From the NCBI GenBank assembly GCA_963678675.1, contig OY783191.1, positions 20,029,111 through 20,093,110 of the forward strand: a DNA stretch of 64,000 nucleotides, given 5' to 3'. Every line of letters starts with the position of its first letter. The first letter of the stretch is position 1. Both the position numbers and the translations under genes were made by a program. Shown here in pieces: positions 40,481 through 50,057 of this stretch. The DNA comes from Xiphydria camelus (lineage: Eukaryota > Arthropoda > Insecta > Hymenoptera > Xiphydriidae). The notes beneath the pieces were generated by a model, which saw only the letters and a program-made list of their open reading frames with translations, was not told the origin of the DNA and made no database searches.

Positions 40481-42890
40481 GCGCGTTGCCACGAGTCGAC
40501 TCAAGTCGAACGATTTGGTAGTTGCACTTGAAATTTCTTTGTTATTAGTCGAATCGCATGAAGTCGCAAGACGAGCTACTTCGTTCGATTCGACTAATAA
40601 CAAATAGCCCAGTCGGGTTAGTCAAGAAAAAGGCTTTACCTTGCAAAAATTACCGACAGAAATTTTATTGCTCAAACCTGGGGGGGGGGGGCACTGGTAG
40701 TCTAAATTCAAAATCGCGACCAAATTCCACCGGAGCGTTAGCCGCCATCTTGAATTTGACGAGGAATCGTTTTTGCTCAATATCTCGGCCTTTTTCAACT
40801 TTTCAACAAAAATAGTAAGGACTTAAGTTGTTGAAAATTTGATTCTCTACAACTTTAGTCCTTACAATTTTAATCGTGCGATTAATATTTTTTGAATTAA
40901 GCGGGAAAAAAGTGGTCAAGTATAATTATCGAACTATCTCGTTTATTATTAACTTCAGGACATTAATGTATAAGAATAAAGAGTTGTATAGAATTACATT
41001 TTCTACAATTTTTATCTCTACGACTTTTTTCCTAGAACCAGTATTAAGGAGAAATTTTTGGGAAATTGCAAGAATAAGGCTAGACTTATTGACCTTCTCA
41101 AAAGAACTGCGAGATGCCGATGTTGTCGTTCAGCAAGTACCGACAGACGTGGAATCTTTTATTGTCGGCACGGCTATTCAGGAAGCTGCTAATTACGACG
41201 AAGTTACTATCATCGGCGAGGACATCGACCTTCTCGTACTGTTGACTGGGTTGGGCCGTTACTTGAAAAATATCTTCTTTAAGAAACCGAGCAGAGGTCG
41301 GACTCCGGAACAACTGTTTTCACCGGCGAGTTTTAAATACGAAGAAGCTGTTGCTCAACACATATTGTTCTTACACGCTTTTAGTGGATGCGACACGACA
41401 TCCTCTATATTTAATGTCGGAAAAATTAAATTCTTCAATACTCTCCAGAAAAATCAAGATTTCGGAGCATGTCTGAATTTATTCCAAGAACACAGCGTCA
41501 ACAAACATGTGTTAGCAACAGCTGGAGAATGCATTTTAATCACCTTATTTGGAGGCGGCCAAGACGTCAAATCGCTCGACATTTTGCGATTCAAGTGCTT
41601 CGCCAAATCAGTTAATAAAAATAAATTTAACCTAGCTGGTCTTCCACCTACCTCAACAGCGATGCAACAGCATGTTTATCGGACGTATTTACAGGTGCAA
41701 ATATGGCTGCAGTATGATATGAATGCCACAGAATGGGGTTGGAAAAAAACTTCCCGCGGGTTAGAACCCATAATCACTACTGCAGAACCCGCACCCGAAA
41801 CGTTGCTCAGAACGATTTCTTGCAAATGCAAGACAAATTGCGGCAAAATGTGCGGGTGTCATAAGGCAGATCTAAAATGTTCAGTTATATGCCAAAGCTG
41901 CAGTGGTGAGACATGCGACAATGTTGTCGAACTTCACGAGCTACTTGATGACGACGAAGATGATGGTGCTATCGAAAATCCTGCCCGATCAACATCGAAC
42001 ATCAGTAATGAATGTCAGGAGATCTGCGAAGAGAAAACCGACGATGTTGATTTGGCAGGACCATCGTCGAAAAAAAAAGAGTCAAGTAATTCCGACAACA
42101 CCTTGAAAAAAAAGGTCTGGCCGTCTGAAGCTTACAAGAAAAAAAAAGAAAAAAAACCGCTTGGATTCTTAACGCTTGCAAGAAAAAATCGAAATGCCAG
42201 CTTAAAACTCTTATAAGGAAGAAGACGGCAGAAACCGCAACAAACTTGCAAGCGATAAAACGTGGATTAGGCCTACTGGGAATACCACGTAAAAAAAACG
42301 CGCCTAGAACTCTACCCCTGTGGTGGTGCTGAAGGAGTACGCAAGATACAATTTTTACGTTGCCGTGTGCCTTTATCGCAATCATAGGACCTTAAATATT
42401 AGTTCTAGAGAAAAAATCAGAGATCAAAATTGTAGAAAATGTAATTCAATACAACTTTATTCTTATACATTAATCTCCTGAAGTTAATAATAAACGAGAT
42501 AGTTCGATAATTATACTTTACCACTTTTTCCTCGCTTAATGCAAAAAATATTAATCACACGATAAAAATTGTAAGGACTGAAGTTGTAGAGAATCAAATT
42601 TGCAACAACTTAAGTCCTTACTATTTTTGTTGAAAAGCTGAAAAAGGCCGAGATATTGAGCAAAAACGATTCCTCGTCAAATTCAAGATGGCGGCTAACG
42701 CTCCGGTGGAATTTGGTCGCGATTTTGAATTTAGACTACCAGTGGCCCCCCCTAAAGGTTAGAGCAATAAAATTTCTGTCTGTAATTTTTGCACGGTCAT
42801 ATGCTAACCCGACTGGGCTAAAAGTAATTTTAAGTCGACTACGGTCGAACTACCAAGTCGTTCGACTTGAGTCGACTCGTGGCAATGCGC
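40481..42890. mobile_element. Long-TIR element carrying a nuclease-like + CXC gene
   Basis: GCGCGTTGCCACGAGTCGAC at the left is mirrored at the right by GTCGACTCGTGGCAATGCGC. The arms extend about 500-550 bp (to about 41045 and from about 42385) and share ACCAGTGCC-type, TTCCACCGGAGCGTTAGCCG and CTCGTTTATTATTAACTTC blocks. A hairpin of TTATTAGTCGAATCG (about 40541-40610) occurs only in the left arm. TTAA stands 5 bp outside the left end and 1 bp outside the right end, so a TTAA duplication is possible but unproven. The single gene lies between the arms. Confidence 0.75.
41058..42216 (+). CDS. PIN/XPG-like nuclease-related protein with C-terminal CXC domain
   Basis: From about 41098 the frame reads VPTDVESFIVGTAIQEA, ITIIGEDID-type VTIIGEDIDLLVLLTGLG, ILFLHAFSGCDTTSSIFNVG, GECILITLFGG and LAGLPPTSTAMQQHVYRTYL. 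The spacing of ExD-x-D-LLVLL and GCDTTS recalls the acidic residues and the G(C/S)D turn of FEN/XPG-type PIN nucleases. A cysteine-rich block follows, ISCKCKTNCGKMCGC and CSVICQSCSGETC, of the Tesmin/TSO1 CXC type. The tail is acidic then lysine-rich. The first ~60 residues of the long open frame are arm sequence; the real start is lost or frame-shifted near 41095. Related proteins are multicopy in insects and cnidarians. No known role; I infer a transposition-linked nuclease. Confidence 0.6.
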
Positions 42891-43103
42891 TTTAAGAGAC
42901 TAAAAACTACTCGCTGCAGCTACTCGTTCTCGCGCCGTCCTCTGTCGTATTCTCGCCCCCGGCGTTGCCACCTTTGCTACGCGGGTGCCATGCTTCTTCG
43001 GCTTTGCCACCTCTGCTTCACGGATGCCACGCTCTGCGTTGGACCCCTGCGTTCTCGTCGTCTTCCGTCTCAGTCCCTTGCGTAAGCTAAAGCCGATCCA
43101 ATA
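42891..43103. other. No gene; GC-rich spacer with imperfect repeats
   Basis: GCGTTGCCACCTTTGCTACG and GGCTTTGCCACCTCTGCTTC with following (G)GG(A)TGCCA(T/C)GCT are two imperfect copies of a unit of about 40 bp. It is the most GC-rich 200 bp in this part of the window. Confidence 0.45.
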
Positions 43104-44022
43104 GGGTAGTTGACACTAAGAAAGAATCTGATGTAGTTTTCATAAATATAGTAGTTCAAGGTTCAAAGATCACGGAAAACAACATTATTTAGTATTTTAA
43201 GCAAGATTGGTTAATATTTTTAAGAAATAAAATATGAAAAATAGAGGCCTTGGCCACGTGACATCGAACGCTAATCAGAGCGCATGACGTCACTGGGTGG
43301 TACAATACCGTGTGTCCCACTCTATTGGCCAGTTTTAAATTTACCTTCGGGCAGGCTTGGTCGGTACTTGAGTCATTTAATACCGGTAGAAGTCGAGTCG
43401 GTAATTAGAGTTGGTGTCAATTCGGGAGATCGAAGCGTCTAACCTCGAAATTGTGAATAATGGTGAGTAATTTCCATTATTCAAAAATTCACAATTTCGA
43501 GGTTAAACGCTTCGATTCCCCGAATTGACACCAACTCTAATTACCGACTCGACTTCTACCGGTATACCTAAATGACTGAAGTACCGACCAAGCCTGCTCG
43601 AAGGTAAATTTCAAACTGGCCAATAGGTACAGACAGCTGTTTGGATCCAGTCCTGCGAGTTGTAGCCACTTTCTCCGTATTTCTCTTCTCTTAGGCACGC
43701 AAATAAATAATTTATTCGGTGTCTTTACTATTGTGTTCCCAAATTGCAGCACTATACAGTTCTTGTAAAATTTTGAATCCATTTAAACGCATTTCAAAAC
43801 ACTTTTTGTTCACAACTTCCTTGACAAATCTGTCTGTTTACCACCCACTGACGTCATTAAGGACGCCATGACAGTTTAACGCGTTTTCGTACGAAATTTG
43901 AAACGGGTTTTTAAAAATCAAAATTAACTAAATGCTTGTGTTTTATTAAAATACTTATTTTATGGGTAATATAGACCGTAAGGCGTAATATTAACCACTT
44001 TCTCAAAAATTGTCAACTACCC
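43104..44022. mobile_element. TA-flanked TIR element (919 bp)
   Basis: GGGTAGTTGACA at the left and TGTCAACTACCC at the right, each next to TA. GCATGACGTCACTGGGTGGT inside the left half is mirrored by ACCACCCACTGACGTCATT. It hosts a foldback at 43322-43626 and encodes nothing recognisable. Confidence 0.65.
43322..43626. mobile_element. 305-bp foldback element
   Basis: CTATTGGCCAGTTT, GAAGTCGAGTCGGTAATTAG, AGTTGGTGTCAATTCGG and CCTCGAAATTGTGAATAATG are mirrored around about 43470. The GTCGAGTCGGTA(A/G)TTAGA block relates it to the foldback at 21535-22177. Confidence 0.85.
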
Positions 44023-44201
44023 TATTGCCTCGATGGCTGCCTTCTCTGAAGAAGGGGCTTCCTTGCTGCTCCTTCGAGTTACGGCATCTGACAAAAAACA
44101 TTACAAAATGATGTATTGCAATCATTACTTTGAACGGTTTTTACTTCGTAAATATATTTCAAAAACAATAATTTACATGAAAAAATATTAATCACTCTCA
44201 C

Positions 44202-44367
44202 CTATTATGCACTGATGGAGCTTGAATTCTAGGAGAAACTTGTTAGACGCTTTGCTGACATTTGTGAATTTAATAGCCAGATCTTCTGCTAGATATTTCT
44301 TCATGATGTTCACCACGCTTTTGGAGATATTTCCCTCTATATCCATGAGTGAGTTGAAAGAAGAAAT
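44202..44367 (-). CDS. DUF4806-like internal exon
   Basis: On the minus strand an acceptor (TTTACTTGCAG) precedes ISSFNSLMDIEGNISKSVV, then NIMKKYLAEDLAIKFTNV and a C-terminal FKLHQCII, followed by donor GTGAGA. The pattern of hydrophobic residues and the (M/I)MKK-x-L-x-xDLAIKF core resemble DUF4806 proteins, common in ants and other insects and of unknown function. The exon is stop-free and 166 bp. It reads on from the exon at 44449-44505. The rest of the gene is not visible, and a mariner fragment replaces the sequence upstream. Confidence 0.45.
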
Positions 44368-44448
44368 CTGCAAGTAAAGTTAAAATTTGTAATGTATGTA
44401 ACATTTTTAATACATTATATGAGTAACTAATTGAAACGTAAAACTTAC

Positions 44449-44505
44449 AAAATCCTCGCGGAATTTGGCATCCTCCAATTTGTCATCGGATTCCGTTTCT
44501 TTCGA
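44449..44505 (-). CDS. DUF4806-like preceding exon (partial)
   Basis: ESDDKLEDAKFREDF ends at a good donor (TTTT|GTAAGT on the minus strand). Such LE-x-x-x-FRE(D/K)(F/L) sequence typically precedes the segment at 44202-44367. Its 5' side joins mariner sequence at about 44506, so the exon is truncated or disrupted there. Confidence 0.4.
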
Positions 44506-44790
44506 ACGAGGGATCATCCACTTATTGTTCCAAGAACCAGTTGCATTAGTTCATTCAGCAGGTTGGATCTGCTGCCTCGAGTGCATGGACATGCGTCACT
44601 TTAAATGGATGAAAATTTTCATCCTTCAACATCCTCCCAACCGTGGACTTGCTGATTCTAACCTCTGTTGCCACAGCTCGAATACTCGTTCGAGGGTTAT
44701 TCCTTATTCTTTCTACCACAGCATCGATATTTTGCTGCACCTGTATTCTTCTGGGACTTCCTAAAATAATTATAAAAACCCCATATAATT
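44506..44790 (-). pseudogene. Mariner-like transposase N-terminus (family M2)
   Basis: On the minus strand, LGSPRRIQVQQNIDAVVERI, NNPRTSIRAVATEVRISKST and GRMLKDENFHPFKVTHVHAL form a paired-type helix-turn-helix DNA-binding region. CNWFLEQ follows after a stop. This is the start of a mariner-type transposase that would bind its own terminal repeats. The DDE core is not attached. A decayed inverted copy of the same region is at about 45660-45800, and others are at 58500-58600 and 59640-59770. Confidence 0.7.
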
Positions 44791-45790
44791 CAACCCTGAC
44801 AAATACAATCTTATCGAGCTGTACCTTACCGAGGAGATCTTTCGACGTAGATTCCGAAACGTTTTTATCGAGAAACATATATTTCTAACATACGGTAGTG
44901 TTCACGAATATTGTAAAATATTGCAGGAATATTACAGAAAAGTTACTTGCAAAAACGTGCTTTGTGGGGTGTAAATTGTGATATTTTGTAATTTCCATCG
45001 TTATACCAGAGGCGAAGAAGAGATGAAATAGAAGTGAGGTACATGTACACTTCACGTTTGACACAGGTCGGTATGTAAATTGGAACTTGTGCTAGTATAA
45101 TATGAAAGAGGAAATATATCGATAAAGAAAAAATAATAATAAAGTAGTTACCCAATTATTGTAATCCAATTTCATTGTATCCCTTATTTTTCTGCCACGA
45201 CTTATTGTTGATAGTGAAGAAAAATCAAATTTATTAGTTGATCCATCCACTATCAACAATCAAAGTCGTTGCAGAAAAATAAGGGATACAATGGAATTAG
45301 ATTACAATAATGGGGAGTAACTATTTTATTATTATTTTTTCTTTATCGATATATTTCCTCTTTCGTATTATACTATCACAAGTTCAATTTATATACTGAG
45401 CTGTGTCAAACGTGAAGTGTACATGTACCTCACTTCTATTTCATCTCTCCTTCGCCTCGGATCTAAAGATGGAAATTACAAAATATCATCATTTACACCT
45501 CACGTTTTTGCAAGTAACTTTTCTGTAACATTCCTGCGATATTTTACAATATTCGTGAACACTACAGTATATATTAGAAATATATATTTCTCGATAAAAA
45601 CGTTTCGGAATCATTATGTCGAAAGATCTCCTCGATAAGGTACAGCTCGATAAGATTGTACTTGCTCGGGCTGAATTATATGGGGTTTTTATAATTATTT
45701 TAGGAAGTCCCGGAAGAATACAGGTGCAGCAAAATATCGATACTGTGATAGAAAGAGTAAGGAATAACCCTCGAACCCTAATCGGTATCA
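44690..45790. repeat. 1.1 kb palindrome of mariner M2 leader sequence
   Basis: Left arm 44690-45226 and right arm 45262-45790 mirror each other. Both include TCTTATCGAGCTGTACCTTA, AGTGAGGTACATGTACACTT and AAGAGGAAATATATCGATAA. The loop is TGAAGAAAAATCAAATTTAT. Unequal substitutions show that the arms diverged after duplication. Confidence 0.8.
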
Positions 45791-46890
45791 GTGATTCCTC
45801 ATTGACCGTCGTTATACCATTTAAGGAATATATTCTCTCACACACTCTCACATACATTTGATGGCGTATGCGTGTGGCCGTATCTGTGTACATATTTCCG
45901 ATCATGGCCAACTATCGCTGAAGATGGGCGGAATTTTTGTGAGATTTTGACATATATATATCGCCCGAGAAATCGGATTTTCGACTTTTAGACGCAAGGG
46001 GCGTGGCTTCGCGTTGCTAAGGAAAAATCTCTGTTAATATGTAACTTATAACATTTATTCTGGTCTCTATCAATAGAGAATAGTCAATTTGTATGGCGTA
46101 ACTAAGCATAGTTTTGGTTATAACCGTATAGTTATTGAGAAAATTCGATGTAAAAATTGAGGGGTGCAGGGAGCAGACATTTGTGGTGTAAAGAGACACG
46201 GGTGCTCGCGACATCAGCGCTGTCGTGTCTGAGCGCGCAACTACTTGAACGAACATGCCGCCAGACACTGCCGTGTCTCTTGATCCCAGATAATATATCG
46301 CTTCTCCAGAAGAACAATGACGCAAGTGCAAATTTTGAAATTTTTTAATTAAACTCCTCAATAGTCTTAAAAATAACTGACAATTAGACGAAGAGACGAA
46401 GATCTTAATATGCGCGAACGTCGAGAACAACTCTCGAACAAGTGCGGCTACGGTGGCCCGAGAGTTCGGCATCTCCAAGAGTACGGCGTGGAAGGTTTTG
46501 CGGGATAATAAATATTTCTCCTATATACCTCGTTGCCATCAGGAACTCATACCAGGCGACGATGATCATCGAATGGCATTTTCTGAAACAATGATAGAAC
46601 AGATAAATGTCGAGCCTGGCCTGTCGGAGAGAATTTGTTTCACCGACGAATGTACTTTCTTCGCGGTATACAGACCTAACCGGCGAAATGTAAGATATTG
46701 GGCAACAGAAAATCCCAAGGTACTGCGGGACGTGAGGACCCAGTACCCCATTAAAATAAACGTCTGGGCTGGAATAATTGGAAACTGAATAATAGGACCG
46801 GTTTTCTTTCGCGAAAATTTGAACGGCCAGATGTATCTCGAAATTCTGAGATATTTAGTAATACCGTCGCTTCGAATGATCGAAGAAGAA

Positions 46891-46975
46891 GTAAGTATCA
46901 CTAGAATGCAGTCACTTTATTACAGTCCCGTGGTAAGCTATTGAAAATCGACTATTTAATTACTGTTACTTATAG
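46891..46975 (+). other. Spliceosomal intron in the mariner M1 transposase
   Basis: GTAAGTATCACTAG at the start and TTACTTATAG at the end. The coding frame is continuous across it (IEEE/IGAPVYFQHDG). The same intron is at the same place in copies 3 and 4 (61441-61525), so it belongs to the element. Confidence 0.75.
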
Positions 46976-47149
46976 ATCGGAGCCCCTGTGTACTTTCAAC
47001 ACGACGGCGCTCCCGCGCACTCGACGATACGAGTCCGGCGATTCCTGGACGAGGAATTCCCTAATCGCTGGTTAGGAAGAGGGGGTCCAATTCCGTGGCC
47101 GGCGCGATCACCCGACCTGACGCCGATGGATTATTTTTTCTGGGGCTAA

Positions 47150-47288
47150 GGGCCGGTTGTACAACATGCCGATAGTGTTATTCCTGCCGACAAGTCCGCT
47201 TTATGCTATAGTCAAAATACGTCAAAAGCGGACTTGTCGGCAGGATAACACTATCGGGCAGTATATCGGCATGTTGTACAACCAGGCC
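47150..47288. mobile_element. 139-bp hairpin MITE with TAA target duplication
   Basis: GGGCCGGTTGTACAACATGC and GCATGTTGTACAACCAGGCC are the ends, with TAA at 47147-47149 and 47289-47291. CTGCCGACAAGTCCGCTTT is mirrored inside. The 3-bp TAA fits Harbinger. The same insertion at 56370-56508 in the other arm shows that the arms were copied after it landed. Confidence 0.85.
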
Positions 47289-47474
47289 TAAGTGAAGGAC
47301 CAGTTATACAACGAGCGTCGCCATCTCCTGACCGTTGAGGACCTCGACTGGGAGATAATGAGGATCTGTGAGGAGATCCCCCCGGAAGCGATCCAAAATG
47401 CAACCTCAGCATTTTACGACCAATTAGGTTATTGCTCGGCTGAGCAAGGGAATCATTTCGAACATCTGCTATAA

Positions 47475-48496
47475 ACTTGAAGCAGCGGTGAGTTTTCCAC
47501 AACATGTCATGATATGAAAAGGATTTATTTACATTCATGGTATCGTTTGGGATAATTTTATTAACCTTTCACCGTATTCCTCATGTTACAGCTTTTCGTG
47601 TCCTCCGGGGGAGTTGGTGCTCGTTGTTGCAAAATACAAAGTCATTAACCATGGTCCTGGTTATCGATGCTTGCTGAAGTATTCAATCACGTTGGTTAGG
47701 AGATGGTAATGTGAGTCGTATTGGTAAATAAATACCTGCACTACATTCTTTTTCTGTATCAATACGATTTTATGTTTCATTTATTTCTATTTCATGAGCG
47801 GGATACCAATCGTCCTTCGTCTTTGGCACATTTCTCCGTGGAGGCTGATGCACGTCGTCGAACTTTTCCATCATCCATGAAGAATTCATCACTTTCTCTA
47901 AGTCTACAAATAATTTTTGTACTATTATTACCTTTATAAAGTATAAAGAAATTGAATGACTTCAAAACAATTCCTTCTTGTTATCCCTCTCGATTTATCG
48001 TTACACTTACCCTACTCAAAAATCCTGAGAACTGCCTGGTCACTGTTATTTTTCACGTCGGTTCACTTGTCTCTACAACTCGTTAATTATTTTACATTTG
48101 TCCCAAGATTTATCACCCTTCCTTCATTACTCTTTTTAACTGTATTTGTACTATTTATTAAAAAGCGCGTTCGAGGGTCGAAATAAACGCGAAGGAAATC
48201 GTTTCGCGAATGGAAATATTTTATTAACTTTGAAAACCACGTTTTATTTTCAAAAAATACAATTACTCTGAAAAATTCCACCTTGTAAACAAATGTTTGT
48301 ATCAACCGTCATACTTTCTCGTCTGCTCAGTGCCTACGCACTAGGGAACTTCTGTCGCGACGATTGACATCTGCCGACGATAGGCAGAGCCAATCGCTCG
48401 GCGTCCTTGCGTCTCCGACCAATAGCGTACATACTATAGTCTACAAACTGCTATGCACCATATCGGCCTATGTCAACAACCCAGGAAAACACCCGG
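47475..48496 (+). mobile_element. 3' non-coding part and right TIR of mariner M1 copy 2
   Basis: No gene. It contains CGTGTCCTCCGGGGGAGTTG, then the TIR region with GAACTTCTGTCGCGACGATT and a terminus CAACCCAGGAAAACACCCGG before TA (48497-48498). The left TIR of this copy is not present in the expected place, so the copy is one-ended. Confidence 0.8.
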
Positions 48497-48566
48497 TATA
48501 TATATATATGTCTAAAGGTTACTTTGGGGACACAATATATTTTGGGTTAAATCGATGCAGAAAGGC

Positions 48567-48569
<3 letters not shown>

Positions 48570-48609
<40 letters not shown>
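48570..48609. repeat. (TA)n microsatellite
   Basis: About 20 dinucleotides. The mirrored counterpart at about 55068-55090 is shorter, which marks the inner limit of the large inverted repeat. Confidence 0.9.
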
Positions 48610-48612
<3 letters not shown>

Positions 48613-48620
48613 GCATTATA

Positions 48621-49016
48621 CAGGGTGATTCGAAATGGGCGCACTTCCTCTCGTAGAGAGATTCTTCGCAAAAAACTGAACCGAAAGTTCCTGTACAAAA
48701 TTTTTGTGCTCCGCACAAATTTGGTGAATTTTTTTACGACTCAGGTGGTGCTTTTCGAATATTAGGGTGCCTTCCGCCGCTCCGATGATTGATTTCAAAA
48801 TTCTAGGCTGCAGAGGAGGCACGCTGGAATAACTACTGCGAGTTTCGCTGCCGTCTAAAATCTTGTCCCTTGAATGTGACTTTGGATTGGATATTTTCGA
48901 ACTGGATTATCTTGTAAACTAGGCGGAGCTCAACAATTTTGTACAGGAACTTTCGGTTCAGTTGTTTGCGAAGAATCTCTCTACGAGAGGAAGTGCGCCC
49001 ATTTCGAATCACCCTG
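48621..49016. mobile_element. 396-bp mariner-type MITE
   Basis: CAGGGTGATTCGAAATGGGC and GCCCATTTCGAATCACCCTG with TA on both sides. The arms are about 100 bp and include CTCTCGTAGAGAGATTCTTC. The interior has no ORF of note. Confidence 0.9.
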
Positions 49017-49045
49017 TATATGTCGCAGGCAAATAGTAACTTTTT

Positions 49046-49151
49046 AGGCAGATAGTATCTGCCTAGGCAAATACTAACTGCCTGGGCAAATAGCTTTTCT
49101 TTATAATTCATTGCTAAATGACTAGGCAGATACTATTTGCCTAGTCAAATA
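49046..49151. repeat. Array of 19-bp palindromic units
   Basis: AGGCAGATAGTATCTGCCT (49046-49064) and AGGCAAATACTAACTGCCT (49065-49083) are end to end. A second pair follows after a spacer, AGGCAGATACTATTTGCCT and AGTCAAATAGTATCTGCCT. The units fit AGGCARATASTATYTGCCT. Mirrored copies stand at about 53829-53940. Confidence 0.8.
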
Positions 49152-49379
49152 GTATCTGCCTAAATGTTCTTTAGGCATATAGCATATAGAGAGATTAGCT
49201 ATTTATATAACCAGTTAGGAAATGCCTCATTTTGCGTAACGAGTGAGATTATTGCAATATCTATCACACGAATTACACAGAATGCATTTCCTAACGTGTT
49301 GCATATGTCGTAGGTCATAATAAAATAGTCATTTCAGGCAAATTGCTTTTAACTAGGCAAATAACTTTTGTATCTCCTC

Positions 49380-49535
49380 GCGCTTCGCTCGCTCCGCTGA
49401 TTCTAGCCTAACCTAATCTAATCTAACCTTACTGAATCTAATTACTTTATATTTCAATATGTTAAGTTAGGTTAGGTTAGATTAGGTTAGAATCGGCGAA
49501 GCGAGTGAAACGAGCGAAGCCACAAAAGCTATTTG
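49380..49535. repeat. Palindrome of CGCTTCGCTCGC and TTAGGT-type repeats
   Basis: GCGCTTCGCTCGCTCCGCTG and CCTAACCTAATC are mirrored by GATTAGGTTAGAATCGGCGA and AGCGAGTGAAACGAGCGAAG. The same composite is at about 52055-52195, 52990-53145 and 53310-53460. The TTAGGT hexamers resemble the insect telomere pentamer TTAGG but are internal here. Confidence 0.75.
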
Positions 49536-49549
49536 CTTGGAATGACCAT

Positions 49550-50057
49550 TTGCCTTCGACACATACAAAATTTTTTCAAATTATTCCTAAAACATGCGAG
49601 CGATTGGTTGTCAGTTTGAAGTTTCGATTAATATTTCATTTTTTATCACGGTTAGGAAAGATTTTTTATTTCGTAACTAGTTAAGAAAAGTAACACGTTT
49701 CCCAACGTCAGTAAGTATTGAAAAATATTACGTTAAATCTCAAAATTTGAAAAATAAATTGTGTTGTAGAAACAAAAAATTTTTATTTAAACTTTTGAAT
49801 AAGTAGGTACCTATAATAATCTATACCTACCTATAATTCTTATGCCAAATAGTATATTACACTGAAATTATTGTAATAGAATAAAGAATAAATTGTAACT
49901 ACTGTAGTAATGGTAACAAATTCAGCGTTCTGGTGTTAAACAACTTTAATTTAAGACCAAAATCGCTGACATAAAATAAACAAATAATCTCAAAAAAATC
50001 AGTACAAAATCTAAAACTTATTGTTATTAGAATAGGTAGGTAATAATTAATATAAAT
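49550..50057. other. No gene; AT-rich trailer of the integrase element
   Basis: AT-rich, with no ORF. It lies 3' of the integrase gene and may be its 3' UTR. Confidence 0.35.

Larger units (their letters stand above)
46387..47474 (+). pseudogene. Mariner-like transposase with an intron (family M1, copy 2)
   Basis: The frame reads DEETKILICANVENNSRTSA, EFGISKSTAWKVLRDNKYFS (second helix-turn-helix), ICFTDECTFFAVY (first Asp) and INVWAGIIGN. A TGA at 46786-46788 replaces the CGA found in copy 4. An 85-bp intron (46891-46975, GTAAGT...TTATAG) is followed by YFQHDGAPAHSTIRV (second Asp) and ARSPDLTPMDYFFWG (third Asp, 36 residues between). A 139-bp MITE splits the last exon at 47150-47288, after which KDQLYNERRHLLTVEDLDWE continues to the stop. 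The N-terminal DUF4817-like part is missing. It would cut and paste TA-flanked copies. Confidence 0.8.
45819..48609 (+). repeat. Left arm of a ~2.8 kb inverted repeat
   Basis: This arm is mirrored at 55070-57843 with only a handful of differences (for example GAGGACCTC versus GAGGAACTC near 47340 and 56320). It contains a mariner with its MITE insertion, and flanking sequence. It ends in a (TA)n microsatellite at 48570-48609. Stretch 45819-46386 has no gene; its ORFs are antisense shadows. Confidence 0.9.

Noticed and set aside
46017..46478. 153-aa minus-strand ORF and its identical twin at 57180-57641
   Set aside because: It is antisense to the mariner transposase start and flanks, and is identical in both arms only because the arms are duplicates.
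49046..49151. CRISPR-like array from regularly repeated short palindromes
   Set aside because: Units abut without unique spacers, the genome is eukaryotic, and the repeats belong to transposon ends.
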